From the NCBI RefSeq assembly GCF_008630495.1, contig NZ_VWOJ01000001.1:434001-498000 (forward strand): DNA of 64,000 nucleotides. Reading direction: 5' to 3'. The DNA comes from Alkalicaulis satelles (GTDB lineage: Bacteria > Pseudomonadota > Alphaproteobacteria > Caulobacterales > Maricaulaceae). Both the position numbers and the translations under genes were made by a program. Under the pieces are notes generated by a model that had not been told where the DNA came from, searched no databases, and worked only from the letters and a program-made list of their open reading frames with translations. The first letter of the stretch is position 1, and every line of letters starts with the position of its first letter. Of this stretch, positions 33,282-41,875 are shown piece after piece.

Positions 33282-34403
33282 ATGGACCGCCGTACATTCC
33301 TGTCGGGCGCCGCGATCGTCGCCGCGGGCGCCGCCAGCGCTTGCTCCCAGGATAATGGGACCCAGAACGGACCGGCCGCGCCCGCCGTGGCGCGCCGGCG
33401 CACCCGGCGCCTGCGCATGGTGACCACCTGGCCGGCGGGCTTTCCGGGCCTGGGCACGGCGGCCGAGCGCACCGCGGACTATATCCGCGAGATGTCGAGC
33501 GGCGAGCTGGACATCCGCGTCCATGGCGCAGGCGAGATTGTCGGCGCTTTCGAGGTGTTTGACGCGGTCTCGGGCGGCGTCGCGGACATGTATCACGCCG
33601 CCGAGTATTACTGGCAGGGCCGTTCGCCGGCCTATAATTTCTTCTGCTCGGTCCCCATGGGGCTGACCGCCACCGAGATCATGGGCTGGGTGGAATATGG
33701 CGGCGGCCAGCAATTGTGGGACGAGCTGGCCGGCCAGTTCAATCTGATCGCCTTCCAGGCGGGCAATACCGGCCACCAGATGGGCGGCTGGTTCAAGCGC
33801 GAAATCAATTCCATCTCCGATTTCCGCGGCCTTCGCATGCGCATTCCGGGCATTGCGGGCAATGTGATCCGCGAGCTGGGCGGCGCCGCCGTGGCGCTGT
33901 CGGGCGGCGAGATCTACCAGGCCCTCCAGTCCGGCGCCATCGACGCCACCGAATGGGTCGGCCCATGGAACGACATGGCCTTCGGTTTCTACCGCGAGGC
34001 GCCCTTCTATTACGGGCCGGGCTTCCATGAGCCCGGCGCGGCGCTGGCGGTGGGCATCAACCGGGGCGTCTGGGACTCCCTGTCATCGGATCACAAGGCC
34101 ATCGTGCGCACCGCCTGCCGCGCGGCCAATAATCAGAGCGTGGCCGAATTCACCTATCAGAACGGCATCGCGCTTGAGACCCTGCGCACCCGCCACGGCG
34201 TGCAGCTGCGCGATTTCTCCGACGAGATCTGGCGCGAGATCGGGCGCGTGTCCGAACAGGTGGTGGCCGACAGCGCGCGCAATGACGAACTCACCCGGCG
34301 GGTCTATGACAGCTATATCGAGGCCCGCCGCGTGATGCGCGCCTGGGGCTCGGTCTCCGAAGCGCCCTATCTCCAACGCCGCGACATGATCCTGGGGGGC
34401 TGA
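33282..34403 (+). CDS. TRAP transporter substrate-binding protein, TakP-like
   Basis: A 373-aa periplasmic DctP-family receptor. The N-terminus has a twin-arginine motif (DRRTFLSG, residues 2-9), a hydrophobic stretch and AASAC, so it may be a Tat-exported lipoprotein or be cleaved nearby. The ligand region has RMRIPGIAGNVIRELGG with the conserved Arg, and DATEWVGPWND, which resembles the Glu-Trp sodium and alpha-keto-acid site of Rhodobacter TakP. This suggests 2-oxo acids as ligand, a moderate inference; the same subgroup is also annotated mannitol/chloroaromatic. GGGGAGG precedes the ATG. It is the first gene of a three-gene TRAP operon. Confidence 0.9.
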   Translation: MDRRTFLSGAAIVAAGAASACSQDNGTQNGPAAPAVARRRTRRLRMVTTWPAGFPGLGTAAERTADYIREMSSGELDIRVHGAGEIVGAFEVFDAVSGGVADMYHAAEYYWQGRSPAYNFFCSVPMGLTATEIMGWVEYGGGQQLWDELAGQFNLIAFQAGNTGHQMGGWFKREINSISDFRGLRMRIPGIAGNVIRELGGAAVALSGGEIYQALQSGAIDATEWVGPWNDMAFGFYREAPFYYGPGFHEPGAALAVGINRGVWDSLSSDHKAIVRTACRAANNQSVAEFTYQNGIALETLRTRHGVQLRDFSDEIWREIGRVSEQVVADSARNDELTRRVYDSYIEARRVMRAWGSVSEAPYLQRRDMILGG

Positions 34404-34408
34404 CCCTC

Positions 34409-35191
34409 ATGCGCGCAGGCGACGCGCTGCTGCTCATCCTGCTCGCCCTGGTGCTCACCGGGCTGGCGGTGGATGCCCTGACCGGCGGCGCTATTGGCGC
34501 CTGGCTGCAGGCCCATCTGTCCGGGCTTGGCCGTCAGGCGGGCGCGGCGCTGGGCTGGATCGGCCTTATCCTCTCGCCCCTGCTGGCGGTCCCGCTGCTG
34601 GCTGCAGTCTGGGGCCGGTTCGCCGGCCTGCCCGGAGCGCTGGCCGAAGGCTTGCGCCGGTCTGCGCTCGCGATAGACGCGGTCAGCACCGCCATCGCCG
34701 ACATGACCCGCTGGGCCGCGCTGGCGCTGGTGGTGGTGACCGCTGTGATCGTGATCCAGCGCTATGTGTTCGGCCTGTCCTTCACGCGCCTGCAGGAGAG
34801 CGTCATCTATCTCCATTCAGCGCTGTTCCTGCTGTCCAGCGCAGCCGCGCTCCTGAACGGGTCGCATGTGCGCGTGGACATTTTCTATTCGCGTCTCAGC
34901 ATGCGTGCGCGGGCCTGGACCAATCTGGCCGGGACTTATCTCGCCCTGATGCCCATGTGCATTCTGATCCTGATCACCTCCAGCGGATATGTGGGCGCGG
35001 CCTGGCGGATATTGGAGCGCTCGCGCGAGGGCGACGGCCTGCCGCTGGTCTTCCTGCTCAAAACCCTGATCCCGGTCTTCGCCGTGATGATGATCCTTCA
35101 AGGCGCGTCCATGGCCGCGCGCGCCGCGCTGACGCTGGCCGGGCGCACCGCGCCGCCCTCGCCGGGCGAATACGCCGGACAGGAGCTCTAG
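34409..35191 (+). CDS. TRAP transporter small permease (DctQ-like) with extended N-terminus
   Basis: A 260-aa membrane protein. Residues about 105-250 form the usual four-helix DctQ domain with the family motif QRYVFGLSFTRLQESVIYLH and the GSHVRVDIFY segment. In front are two additional hydrophobic segments (about residues 4-25 and 50-68), giving six helices rather than four; typical DctQ proteins are about 170 aa. Such enlarged small subunits occur in the mannitol/chloroaromatic or TakP-like class. It lies five bases after the substrate-binding protein and three bases before the large permease. Confidence 0.88.
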   Translation: MRAGDALLLILLALVLTGLAVDALTGGAIGAWLQAHLSGLGRQAGAALGWIGLILSPLLAVPLLAAVWGRFAGLPGALAEGLRRSALAIDAVSTAIADMTRWAALALVVVTAVIVIQRYVFGLSFTRLQESVIYLHSALFLLSSAAALLNGSHVRVDIFYSRLSMRARAWTNLAGTYLALMPMCILILITSSGYVGAAWRILERSREGDGLPLVFLLKTLIPVFAVMMILQGASMAARAALTLAGRTAPPSPGEYAGQEL

Positions 35192-35194
35192 CCC

Positions 35195-36769
35195 ATGAAC
35201 TGGCTGATCGATCTCCTGCCGTTTTTGATGTTCGCCGCCGCCTTCGCCGCGCTGCTGCGGGGTTATCCGGTGGCCTTCACCCTGGCGGGCGTGGCGCTGG
35301 CCTTCGCCCTGATCGGGCTGGCGCTGGACCTGTTTGATCCGCTGCACATGCGCGCCTTCCCCCAGCGCATCTACGGCAACATCATGGAGATGGACAAGGC
35401 GATCCTGGTCGCCGTGCCGCTGTTCGTCTTCATGGGCGTGATGCTGGAGAAATCACGCATCGCCGAGGAATTGCTCGAAGCCATGGGCGCGCTGTTCGGC
35501 GCGCTGCGCGGCGGGCTGGGCATCTCGGTGGTGATCGTGGGCGCGCTGCTGGCCGCCTCCACCGGGATTGTGGGCGCCACGGTGGTGACCATGGGGCTTC
35601 TGTCCCTGCCCACCATGCTCAAGCGCGGCTATGATCCGGCCCTGGCGTCCGGAACCATCGCGGCCTCGGGCACGCTGGGTCAGATCATCCCGCCCTCCAT
35701 CGTGCTGGTGCTGCTGGGCGACCAGCTCTCTTCGGCCTATGCCGACGCCCAGCGGCGCCAGGGGATATTCTCGCCGGACATCATCTCGGTGGGCGATCTG
35801 TTCGCCGGGGCGCTGATCCCCGGCCTGATGCTGGTGGGCGCCTATATCCTCTATCAGGTGTTCGTCGCCGTGACCCGGCCCCACCACGCCCCGGCCGCGC
35901 CGCCCAGCGAGGCAAAAGCCGACTGGGGCAAGATCCTCTCCGCCCTGTTGCCGCCGCTGGTGCTGATCACGTCTGTGCTCGGCTCGATCCTGGGCGGGCT
36001 GGCCACCCCCACCGAAGCCGCTGGCGTGGGCGCGGTGGGCGCAACCTTGCTGGCCGGGTTCCGCAATGCCGGGACCAATGTCAATCCGCTTATGGGGCGC
36101 CTGGCCGTGGGCGCAGGCGCGCTGGCGCTCACCGCGCTCATCGCCTCGGTGCTGGTGATCAATCTGCGCTCGGGCGCGCCGGGGCCGGCCCTGACCCTGG
36201 CCTATATCCTCGCAGCTCTCGCCGCGGCGGGCGGCGCGGCGGCGCTGTGGCGCCTGCATAAATCGGGCGTTCTGGATGCGGTGATGCGCGCCACGGCGCA
36301 AATCTCGGCCATGGTGTTCGTGATCCTGATCGGGGCGAGCCTGTTTGCCATGGTGTTCCGCGAGCTGGGCGGCGACGAGACCGTGCGCGCGGCCCTGGAA
36401 GCGGTGCCCGGCGGGGTCTACGGCGCGCTGGCCGTGGTCATGATCATCATGTTCCTTCTGGGCTTTTTCCTCGATTTCATCGAGATCACCTTCGTGGTGG
36501 TGCCCATCGTGGCGCCCATCCTTTTGTTCATGGGCGTGGACCCGATCTGGCTGGGCGTTCTGATGGCGCTCAACCTGCAGACCAGCTTCCTGACGCCGCC
36601 GTTCGGCTTCGCCCTGTTCTATCTGCGCGGCGTCGCCCCGCCCCAGGTGACCACCGGCGCGCTGTATCGCGGAGCGCTGCCGTTTGTGGGCCTGCAACTG
36701 GCGGCCATTATCGCCGTGATCGCCCTGCCCTGGCTGGCGACCGGACTGCCGAGGATGCTCTATGGCTAG
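35195..36769 (+). CDS. TRAP transporter large permease (DctM-like), enlarged
   Basis: A 524-aa carrier subunit. Family signatures are present in the N-terminal half (VPLFVFMGVMLEKSRIAEEL, SGTLGQIIPPSIVLVLLGDQ) and C-terminal half (FLLGFFLDFIEITFVVVPI, FLTPPFGFALFYLRG). Ordinary DctM proteins are about 430 aa; here some 90 extra residues with two or three helices (around residues 285-350) are inserted after the GGLATPTEAAGVGAVGA segment. This matches the larger permease type paired with six-helix DctQ. Transport should be driven by a sodium gradient, by analogy to characterised TRAP systems. The AI-2E transporter gene overlaps its last 8 bases. Confidence 0.9.
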   Translation: MNWLIDLLPFLMFAAAFAALLRGYPVAFTLAGVALAFALIGLALDLFDPLHMRAFPQRIYGNIMEMDKAILVAVPLFVFMGVMLEKSRIAEELLEAMGALFGALRGGLGISVVIVGALLAASTGIVGATVVTMGLLSLPTMLKRGYDPALASGTIAASGTLGQIIPPSIVLVLLGDQLSSAYADAQRRQGIFSPDIISVGDLFAGALIPGLMLVGAYILYQVFVAVTRPHHAPAAPPSEAKADWGKILSALLPPLVLITSVLGSILGGLATPTEAAGVGAVGATLLAGFRNAGTNVNPLMGRLAVGAGALALTALIASVLVINLRSGAPGPALTLAYILAALAAAGGAAALWRLHKSGVLDAVMRATAQISAMVFVILIGASLFAMVFRELGGDETVRAALEAVPGGVYGALAVVMIIMFLLGFFLDFIEITFVVVPIVAPILLFMGVDPIWLGVLMALNLQTSFLTPPFGFALFYLRGVAPPQVTTGALYRGALPFVGLQLAAIIAVIALPWLATGLPRMLYG

Positions 36770-37874
36770 CGACGCGCGCCGCCTCCAGCTGCAACGGATC
36801 TTCATCGCCGCCCTGGCGCTGGCGCTCAGTGCGGTCTTCGTGTGGATGATCCGCGATTTTCTCGGCGCCTTGTTCCTGGCCGCCATACTGGCCATGTTCC
36901 TGATGCCGGTGCAGCGCTGGCTGTCTGTGCGCATGGCCCGCAAGGGCCAGCCGCGCACGAAAATCGCCGCCTCGCTGCTGCTGATCCTGTCGGTCTTCCT
37001 GATCCTGCTGCCGCTGATGGCGGTGCTGGCCGTGGTCGCCCAGCAGGCGGTCGAGGTGGGCCAGACCGCCCTGCCCTGGCTGCAGGAGCAGATCCGCAAT
37101 TTCCGCGAGGAAGGCCTGGCCGGCCTGCCCGACTGGGTGCCGTTCAAGGACGCCATGGCGCCCTATCAGACCGAACTGGCCAGCCGTCTCAGCCAGCTGG
37201 CCTCGGGCCTGGGCGGGGCGCTGATCAACGGGCTCACCCGCGCCACGGGCGGCGCGCTGGGCTTTGCGCTGGGCGCCATCGTCTTCCTGTTCGCCCTGTT
37301 CTACCTGCTCACGGCGGGCGAAACTTCCCTGCGCGAGGCGCTCAAACTCCTGCCCATGCGCGCCAGCGACCGGCAATTGCTGGCCGAGCGCACCCTGTCG
37401 ACCATCCGCGCCACGGTGAAAGGCACCTTCGTCATCGCCCTCATCCAGGGCACGCTCACCGGCGGGGCGCTGGCCATAGCCGGCGTGCCCGGCGCGGTGT
37501 TCTGGGGCGCGGTGGCCGGGCTGATCTCCATCATTCCCGCCATCGGCACGCCGCTGGTCTGGGGACCGGCGGCGGTCTGGCTGTTCATGTCCGGCTCGCC
37601 CATCGCCGCTGGCGCGGTGGCGCTGTTCGGCGCGGTGGTGATCATGAATGTGGACAATGTGCTGCGCCCCACCCTGGTGGGCAAGGACGCCAAGATGAGC
37701 GATCTGATGGTGCTCCTGTCCACGCTGGGCGGTCTGACCCTGTTCGGCTTTATCGGCCTGGTGATCGGCCCGGTGATCGCGGCCCTGTTCACCTCGGTCT
37801 GGTTCATCTACGCGCGCACCTATGAGGACCTTTTGCGCGAGGACGAACCGCCTCAGGCCGATCCGCCCGCATAG
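36762..37874 (+). CDS. AI-2E family transporter (PerM/YdiK-like)
   Basis: A 370-aa integral membrane protein of the AI-2E exporter family (COG0628). Eight hydrophobic segments are visible, grouped as two N-terminal, a soluble helical region (residues about 90-150, WLQEQIRNFREEGLAGLPDW), and a C-terminal bundle containing the typical GVPGAVFWGAVAGLISIIPAIG and DNVLRPTLVGKDAKMSDLMV motifs. Family members export autoinducer-2 or act as sodium/proton antiporters; nothing here tells which. It overlaps the TRAP large permease by 8 bases and converges with htpX, sharing 22 bases at the 3' ends. Confidence 0.88.
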   Translation: MASDARRLQLQRIFIAALALALSAVFVWMIRDFLGALFLAAILAMFLMPVQRWLSVRMARKGQPRTKIAASLLLILSVFLILLPLMAVLAVVAQQAVEVGQTALPWLQEQIRNFREEGLAGLPDWVPFKDAMAPYQTELASRLSQLASGLGGALINGLTRATGGALGFALGAIVFLFALFYLLTAGETSLREALKLLPMRASDRQLLAERTLSTIRATVKGTFVIALIQGTLTGGALAIAGVPGAVFWGAVAGLISIIPAIGTPLVWGPAAVWLFMSGSPIAAGAVALFGAVVIMNVDNVLRPTLVGKDAKMSDLMVLLSTLGGLTLFGFIGLVIGPVIAALFTSVWFIYARTYEDLLREDEPPQADPPA

Positions 37875-38818
37875 GCCTGCAGCGCTGCGATGCGCCTGGG
37901 GATGGGCGGGTGCGTGGTGAACAGACCCGCAAACGAGGCGGTGTCATTGTCCAGGAACATCTGGCGCACTTCCTCGGGCGCATCATCAATCGCCGAACGC
38001 CCTGAAATCTTGCGCAGGGCCGAGATCATGGCGTCGGGATTGCGCGTCAGTTCCACCGCCCCGGCGTCGGCCATGAATTCGCGTTTGCGCGACATGGCGA
38101 AGCGGATCACCAGCGCCAGCACGTAGGCCAGAGCCACGATCGCCAGCGCCACCAGGATCAGCGCGCCGGCATTGCCGCCCCCGCCCCGGCGCGCGCCGCC
38201 CGCGCGCATCAGCGAGCCGCGCAGCATGCCGCGCGCGAAGATCTGGCCCAGAAACGAGATGATCCCCACAAAGATCACCGAGATCACCAGAAGCCGCACA
38301 TCGCGGTTGCGGATGTGCGTGAGCTCGTGGGCCAGCACCGCCTCCAGCTCTTCATCATTGAGGCTGTCCATCAGCCCGCGCGTCACCGTCACCGCCGCCT
38401 GCCTGTCCGACAGCCCGCTGGCATAGGCGTTGAGCGCCTGCGTCTCGATAATGCGCAAGGACGGCATGGTGATGCCGCGCGAGATGCACAGGTTTTCCAG
38501 CAAGTTATAGAGCCGCGGCTCGGCCGTGCGGGTGACCTCGCGCGCGCCGGTGGCCGCGTCGATCATCTTCTGATAGCCCAGCCACGCGATGACGAACCAG
38601 ATCGCCGCCGCGCCGATGGCCCACGGGATCGCCGCCACGGTCCAGTCCCACGCCAGCAGGAACTCGGCCGATGAGGGCGCATCCACCGAATAGGCGATGA
38701 TCAGGAGCGCCCCTGCATAGGTCAGCGCCAGCAGCAACACCGGAAACCCCGCCATCAGGGCGATGGATTTCAGGTTATTGTTCCAGATATGCGTGCGCAG
38801 ACCCGCCGCAGCGATCAT
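37853..38818 (-). CDS. M48 family zinc metalloprotease (HtpX-like)
   Basis: A 321-aa membrane protease. Two hydrophobic segments lie before the catalytic domain (about residues 20-45 and 58-80) and two after it. The zinc-binding HELTH is at residues 164-168, and the third ligand lies in REFMADAGAVELT. HtpX proteases degrade misfolded membrane proteins. I chose the ATG at 38818 because AAGAGG precedes it at six bases; a GTG at 38836 is weaker. A Gly/Arg-rich loop (RAGGARRGGGGN) precedes the third span. It is preceded on the same strand by lemA, with which it commonly forms an operon. Confidence 0.9.
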   Translation of the reverse strand: MIAAAGLRTHIWNNNLKSIALMAGFPVLLLALTYAGALLIIAYSVDAPSSAEFLLAWDWTVAAIPWAIGAAAIWFVIAWLGYQKMIDAATGAREVTRTAEPRLYNLLENLCISRGITMPSLRIIETQALNAYASGLSDRQAAVTVTRGLMDSLNDEELEAVLAHELTHIRNRDVRLLVISVIFVGIISFLGQIFARGMLRGSLMRAGGARRGGGGNAGALILVALAIVALAYVLALVIRFAMSRKREFMADAGAVELTRNPDAMISALRKISGRSAIDDAPEEVRQMFLDNDTASFAGLFTTHPPIPRRIAALQAYAGGSA

Positions 38819-38885
38819 GGACGGCCTCTTGAACACTCAGGCGGCGCACCCTTTCAAGGGCCGCGCCGCCCGGAACGGGTCTTGG

Positions 38886-39434
38886 TCAGAACGAGACGCT
38901 CGGCACGGCGCGTTCGCCGCCGGCGATCTCGAAGAACTCCTTGGCGGTGAAGCCGAACATGCCCGCCAGCACGACCGCCGGGAATTGCTCGATCGCGGTG
39001 TTGTATTCGGCCACGGCGTTGTTGAAGAAGCGGCGCGCGGCGGCGATCTTGTTCTCGATATCGGCCAGCTCGTTCTGGAGCTTGAGGAAGTTCTGGTTCG
39101 CCTTCAGGTCCGGATAGGCTTCCGACAGGGCGAAGAGCTGGCGCAGCGCGCCGGTCAGGATGTTCTCGGCCTGGGCCAGATCCTTGACCGAGCCGGCGTC
39201 CACCGCCTGCTGGCGCGCCTTGACCACATTCTCCAGCGTCTCGCGCTCATGAGCGGCATAGCCCTTCACGGTCTCCACCAGATTGGGCACCAGATCGTGG
39301 CGCTGCTTGAGCTGGACATCGATATCGCCCCAGGCCTGGCGCGTGGTCTGACGCAGCGCCACCAGCCGGTTGTAGATGAGGATGACGACCAGGCCGACCA
39401 CAACGATGATCGCCAGAAAGACCATGAATTCCAT
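38886..39434 (-). CDS. lemA: LemA family protein
   Basis: A 182-aa protein with one N-terminal membrane helix (residues about 3-22) followed by a LemA coiled-helical domain. Characteristic sequence includes NRLVALRQTTRQAWGDIDVQ, KQRHDLVPNLVETVKGY, and FAGFTAKEFFEI-like sequence at the C-terminus (AGMFGFTAKEFFEIAGGERA). LemA proteins are of uncertain function, connected in several species with a neighbouring M48 protease. Here htpX follows after 67 bases on the same strand, fitting a lemA-htpX operon. The C-terminal end is short, as is usual for this family. Confidence 0.94.
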   Translation of the reverse strand: MEFMVFLAIIVVVGLVVILIYNRLVALRQTTRQAWGDIDVQLKQRHDLVPNLVETVKGYAAHERETLENVVKARQQAVDAGSVKDLAQAENILTGALRQLFALSEAYPDLKANQNFLKLQNELADIENKIAAARRFFNNAVAEYNTAIEQFPAVVLAGMFGFTAKEFFEIAGGERAVPSVSF

Positions 39435-39555
39435 GCCGCACTCCTTATGCCTGGCGCGGATGCGCGCCTGTCCTGAACCAGTGTGTAACGCGCGCGCGCC
39501 CCAGCGCCAACTGACAAGACAGACAGGGTCAATGGCCGGTCAAGCCGATCGCGGC

Positions 39556-41799
39556 CTACCGCCCGTCAAAGCGCTTGGACGCAAAACCCTTGGGCGCCAG
39601 CTTGCCCGCCTGGGCGCGCTTGCCTTCAAAGAGCTTCCAGTCCTCAACCAGATGGCGCCGGCCCGCCGGATCGATGCGGATCAGGCCTTCGGCGCTGTCA
39701 AACACCGTGATGTCGGCCAGCCCCGACTGCTTGGAGCCGCCCATCAGGCGCACGCCCTTGCCGCGCACCATCTCGGGCATGTCGCCGAGCGGGAAGACCA
39801 GCAGCTTCTTGTTCTCGCCCAGCACCGCCACCCGGTCGCCCGTGACCGGCACGGCGGCCACCGCGCGCGCGCCCTCGCCCAATGTGAGCACCTGGCGCCC
39901 GGCCCGTTTGGAGGCGGGCAGCTCGCTTTCGGCCACGATGAAGGCGTGGCCCGAGCTTGACGCCAGCAGGAGCTTGCGCTGCGGATCGTGGCGGATCAGC
40001 GCCACCGGCGCAGCGTCGTCGGCCGCATCCACCATCAGACGCACCGGCTCGCCAAAGCCCCGCCCTCCGGGCAGTTTGGAAGCGTCCAGCGTGAACCAGC
40101 GCCCGTCCGTGGTGAACAGCAGGAGCTTGTCGGTGGTCTCGGCCTTGACCGCGAACAGCGTCTCGTCCCCGTCCTTGTGCTTGAGGGCGGAGAGATCGTC
40201 CACATGGCCCTTGAGAGCGCGGATCCAGCCCATGCGCGAGAGCACCACCGTCACAGGCTCGCGCGCGATCAGGGCCTCTTCCACGGCGTCGGCCAGATCG
40301 GCGGACGGCGCGTCGGCGAATTGGGTGCGGCGCTTGCCCAGCGCCGTGTCCGGCCCGAAGCGCTTTTTGACCTCGGCGATCTCGGCGTCCACGGCGCGCC
40401 ATTGCACGGCCTCGTCGGCGATCAGGTCCTGCAGCGAGTCGCGCTCGTTTCTAAGCTCGCTCTCCTCGGTGCGCAGGGCCATCTCCTCCAGCTTGCGCAG
40501 CGAGCGCAGGCGCATATTGAGGATGGCTTCAGCCTGACGCTCGCTGAGGCCGAAAGCGGCCATCAGGGAAGGCTTGGGCTCGTCTTCCTCACGGATGATG
40601 CGGATCACCTCGTCGAGATTGAGGAAGGCGATGAGATAGCCCGCCAGCACCTCCAGCCGGTCTTCCACTTTCTCCAGCCGGGCGCGGGCGCGGCGCACCA
40701 CCACCACGCGCCGGTGATCGAGCCAGATCTGCAGCGCCTCTCTCAGCCCCACCACGCGCGGCGCGCCGGTGGGGTCGAGCACGTTCATGTTCAGCGCAAA
40801 GCGCACTTCCAGATCGGTGACCCGGAACAGCGATTCCATCAGCAGCGCAGGATCGACGCTGCGGCTTTTGGGCTCGAACACCACGCGGATATCCTCCGCG
40901 CTCTCGTCCATCACATCGGCCAGCAGGGGCAGCTTCTTCTGCTCCATCAGCGCCGCGATGCGCTCGATCAGGCGCGATTTCTGGACCAGATAGGGAATTT
41001 CCGTGACCACCACGCGCCACTGGCCGCGGGTCAGCTCCTCCACCACCCAGCGCGCGCGCAGGCGGAAGCCCCCGCGCCCGGTCTCATAGGCCTCCAGCAT
41101 GGAGGCGGCAGGCTCAACGCACACCCCGCCAGTGGGGAAGTCCGGACCCTTGACGTAGTTGAGCAGCGTCTCGGTGCGCGCGGCCGGCGTCTTGATCAGG
41201 TGGCGGGCCGCATCACACAGCTCGGCGGCGTTATGGGGCGGGATATTGGTGGCCATGCCCACCGCAATCCCCGCCGAGCCGTTGGCCAGCAGGTTCGGAA
41301 AGGCCGCAGGCAGCACCAGCGGCTCCTCGTCCTCGCCGTCATAGGTGGCCCGGAAATCCACCGTGCCCGCGTCATAATCCTGCAGGATCAGGCGCGCGGC
41401 CTCGGTCAGGCGCGCTTCGGTATAGCGCATGGCCGCCGCGCCATCGCCGTCCACATTGCCGAAATTGCCCTGGCCCTCCACCAGCGGATAGCGGCTGGCG
41501 AAATCCTGGGCCAGGCGCACCATGGCCTCATACACCGCCTGGTCGCCATGGGGGTGGAAACGGCCGATGACATCGCCCACCACCCGCGCGCATTTCTTGA
41601 ACGCCGAGTCCGGGTCCAGCTTCAAAAGCCGCATGGCGTAGAGCAGGCGCCGGTGGACGGGTTTCAGCCCGTCGCGCGCATCAGGCAGCGCGCGCTGTGT
41701 GATGGTGGACAGCGCATAGGCGAGATAGCGCGAGGACAGCGCGTCCTCAAAGCTCTCCTCGAAAATCCGCCCGCCCTCGCCGGGAAACTGCTCGCCCAT
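39556..41799 (-). CDS. parC: DNA topoisomerase IV subunit A
   Basis: A 747-aa type IIA topoisomerase subunit that decatenates daughter chromosomes. The N-terminal breakage-reunion domain shows [23 protein letters not shown]-type sequence, [20 protein letters not shown] (the quinolone region) and the catalytic R125-Y126 in AMRYTEARL. The C-terminal propeller blades (about residues 500-700) are only partly conserved and lack the GyrA box, which favours ParC over GyrA. The length of 747 aa is that of alphaproteobacterial ParC. It ends 121 bases from lemA and is preceded on the same strand by comEC. No parE is seen here. Confidence 0.95.
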   Translation of the reverse strand: MGEQFPGEGGRIFEESFEDALSSRYLAYALSTITQRALPDARDGLKPVHRRLLYAMRLLKLDPDSAFKKCARVVGDVIGRFHPHGDQAVYEAMVRLAQDFASRYPLVEGQGNFGNVDGDGAAAMRYTEARLTEAARLILQDYDAGTVDFRATYDGEDEEPLVLPAAFPNLLANGSAGIAVGMATNIPPHNAAELCDAARHLIKTPAARTETLLNYVKGPDFPTGGVCVEPAASMLEAYETGRGGFRLRARWVVEELTRGQWRVVVTEIPYLVQKSRLIERIAALMEQKKLPLLADVMDESAEDIRVVFEPKSRSVDPALLMESLFRVTDLEVRFALNMNVLDPTGAPRVVGLREALQIWLDHRRVVVVRRARARLEKVEDRLEVLAGYLIAFLNLDEVIRIIREEDEPKPSLMAAFGLSERQAEAILNMRLRSLRKLEEMALRTEESELRNERDSLQDLIADEAVQWRAVDAEIAEVKKRFGPDTALGKRRTQFADAPSADLADAVEEALIAREPVTVVLSRMGWIRALKGHVDDLSALKHKDGDETLFAVKAETTDKLLLFTTDGRWFTLDASKLPGGRGFGEPVRLMVDAADDAAPVALIRHDPQRKLLLASSSGHAFIVAESELPASKRAGRQVLTLGEGARAVAAVPVTGDRVAVLGENKKLLVFPLGDMPEMVRGKGVRLMGGSKQSGLADITVFDSAEGLIRIDPAGRRHLVEDWKLFEGKRAQAGKLAPKGFASKRFDGR

Positions 41800-41875
41800 A
41801 TGATCCTCGCGATTCGGTCAGGGGTGAGTATAAGCCAGCGCGGGGGATGGGATGGGGTGCGGGGTGCAGCGTTGT

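Noticed and set aside
35453-37156. 567-codon minus-strand open frame across the TRAP permease and AI-2E genes
   Set aside because: Gln/His/Arg-rich product typical of reverse-strand translation of membrane protein genes in high-GC DNA.
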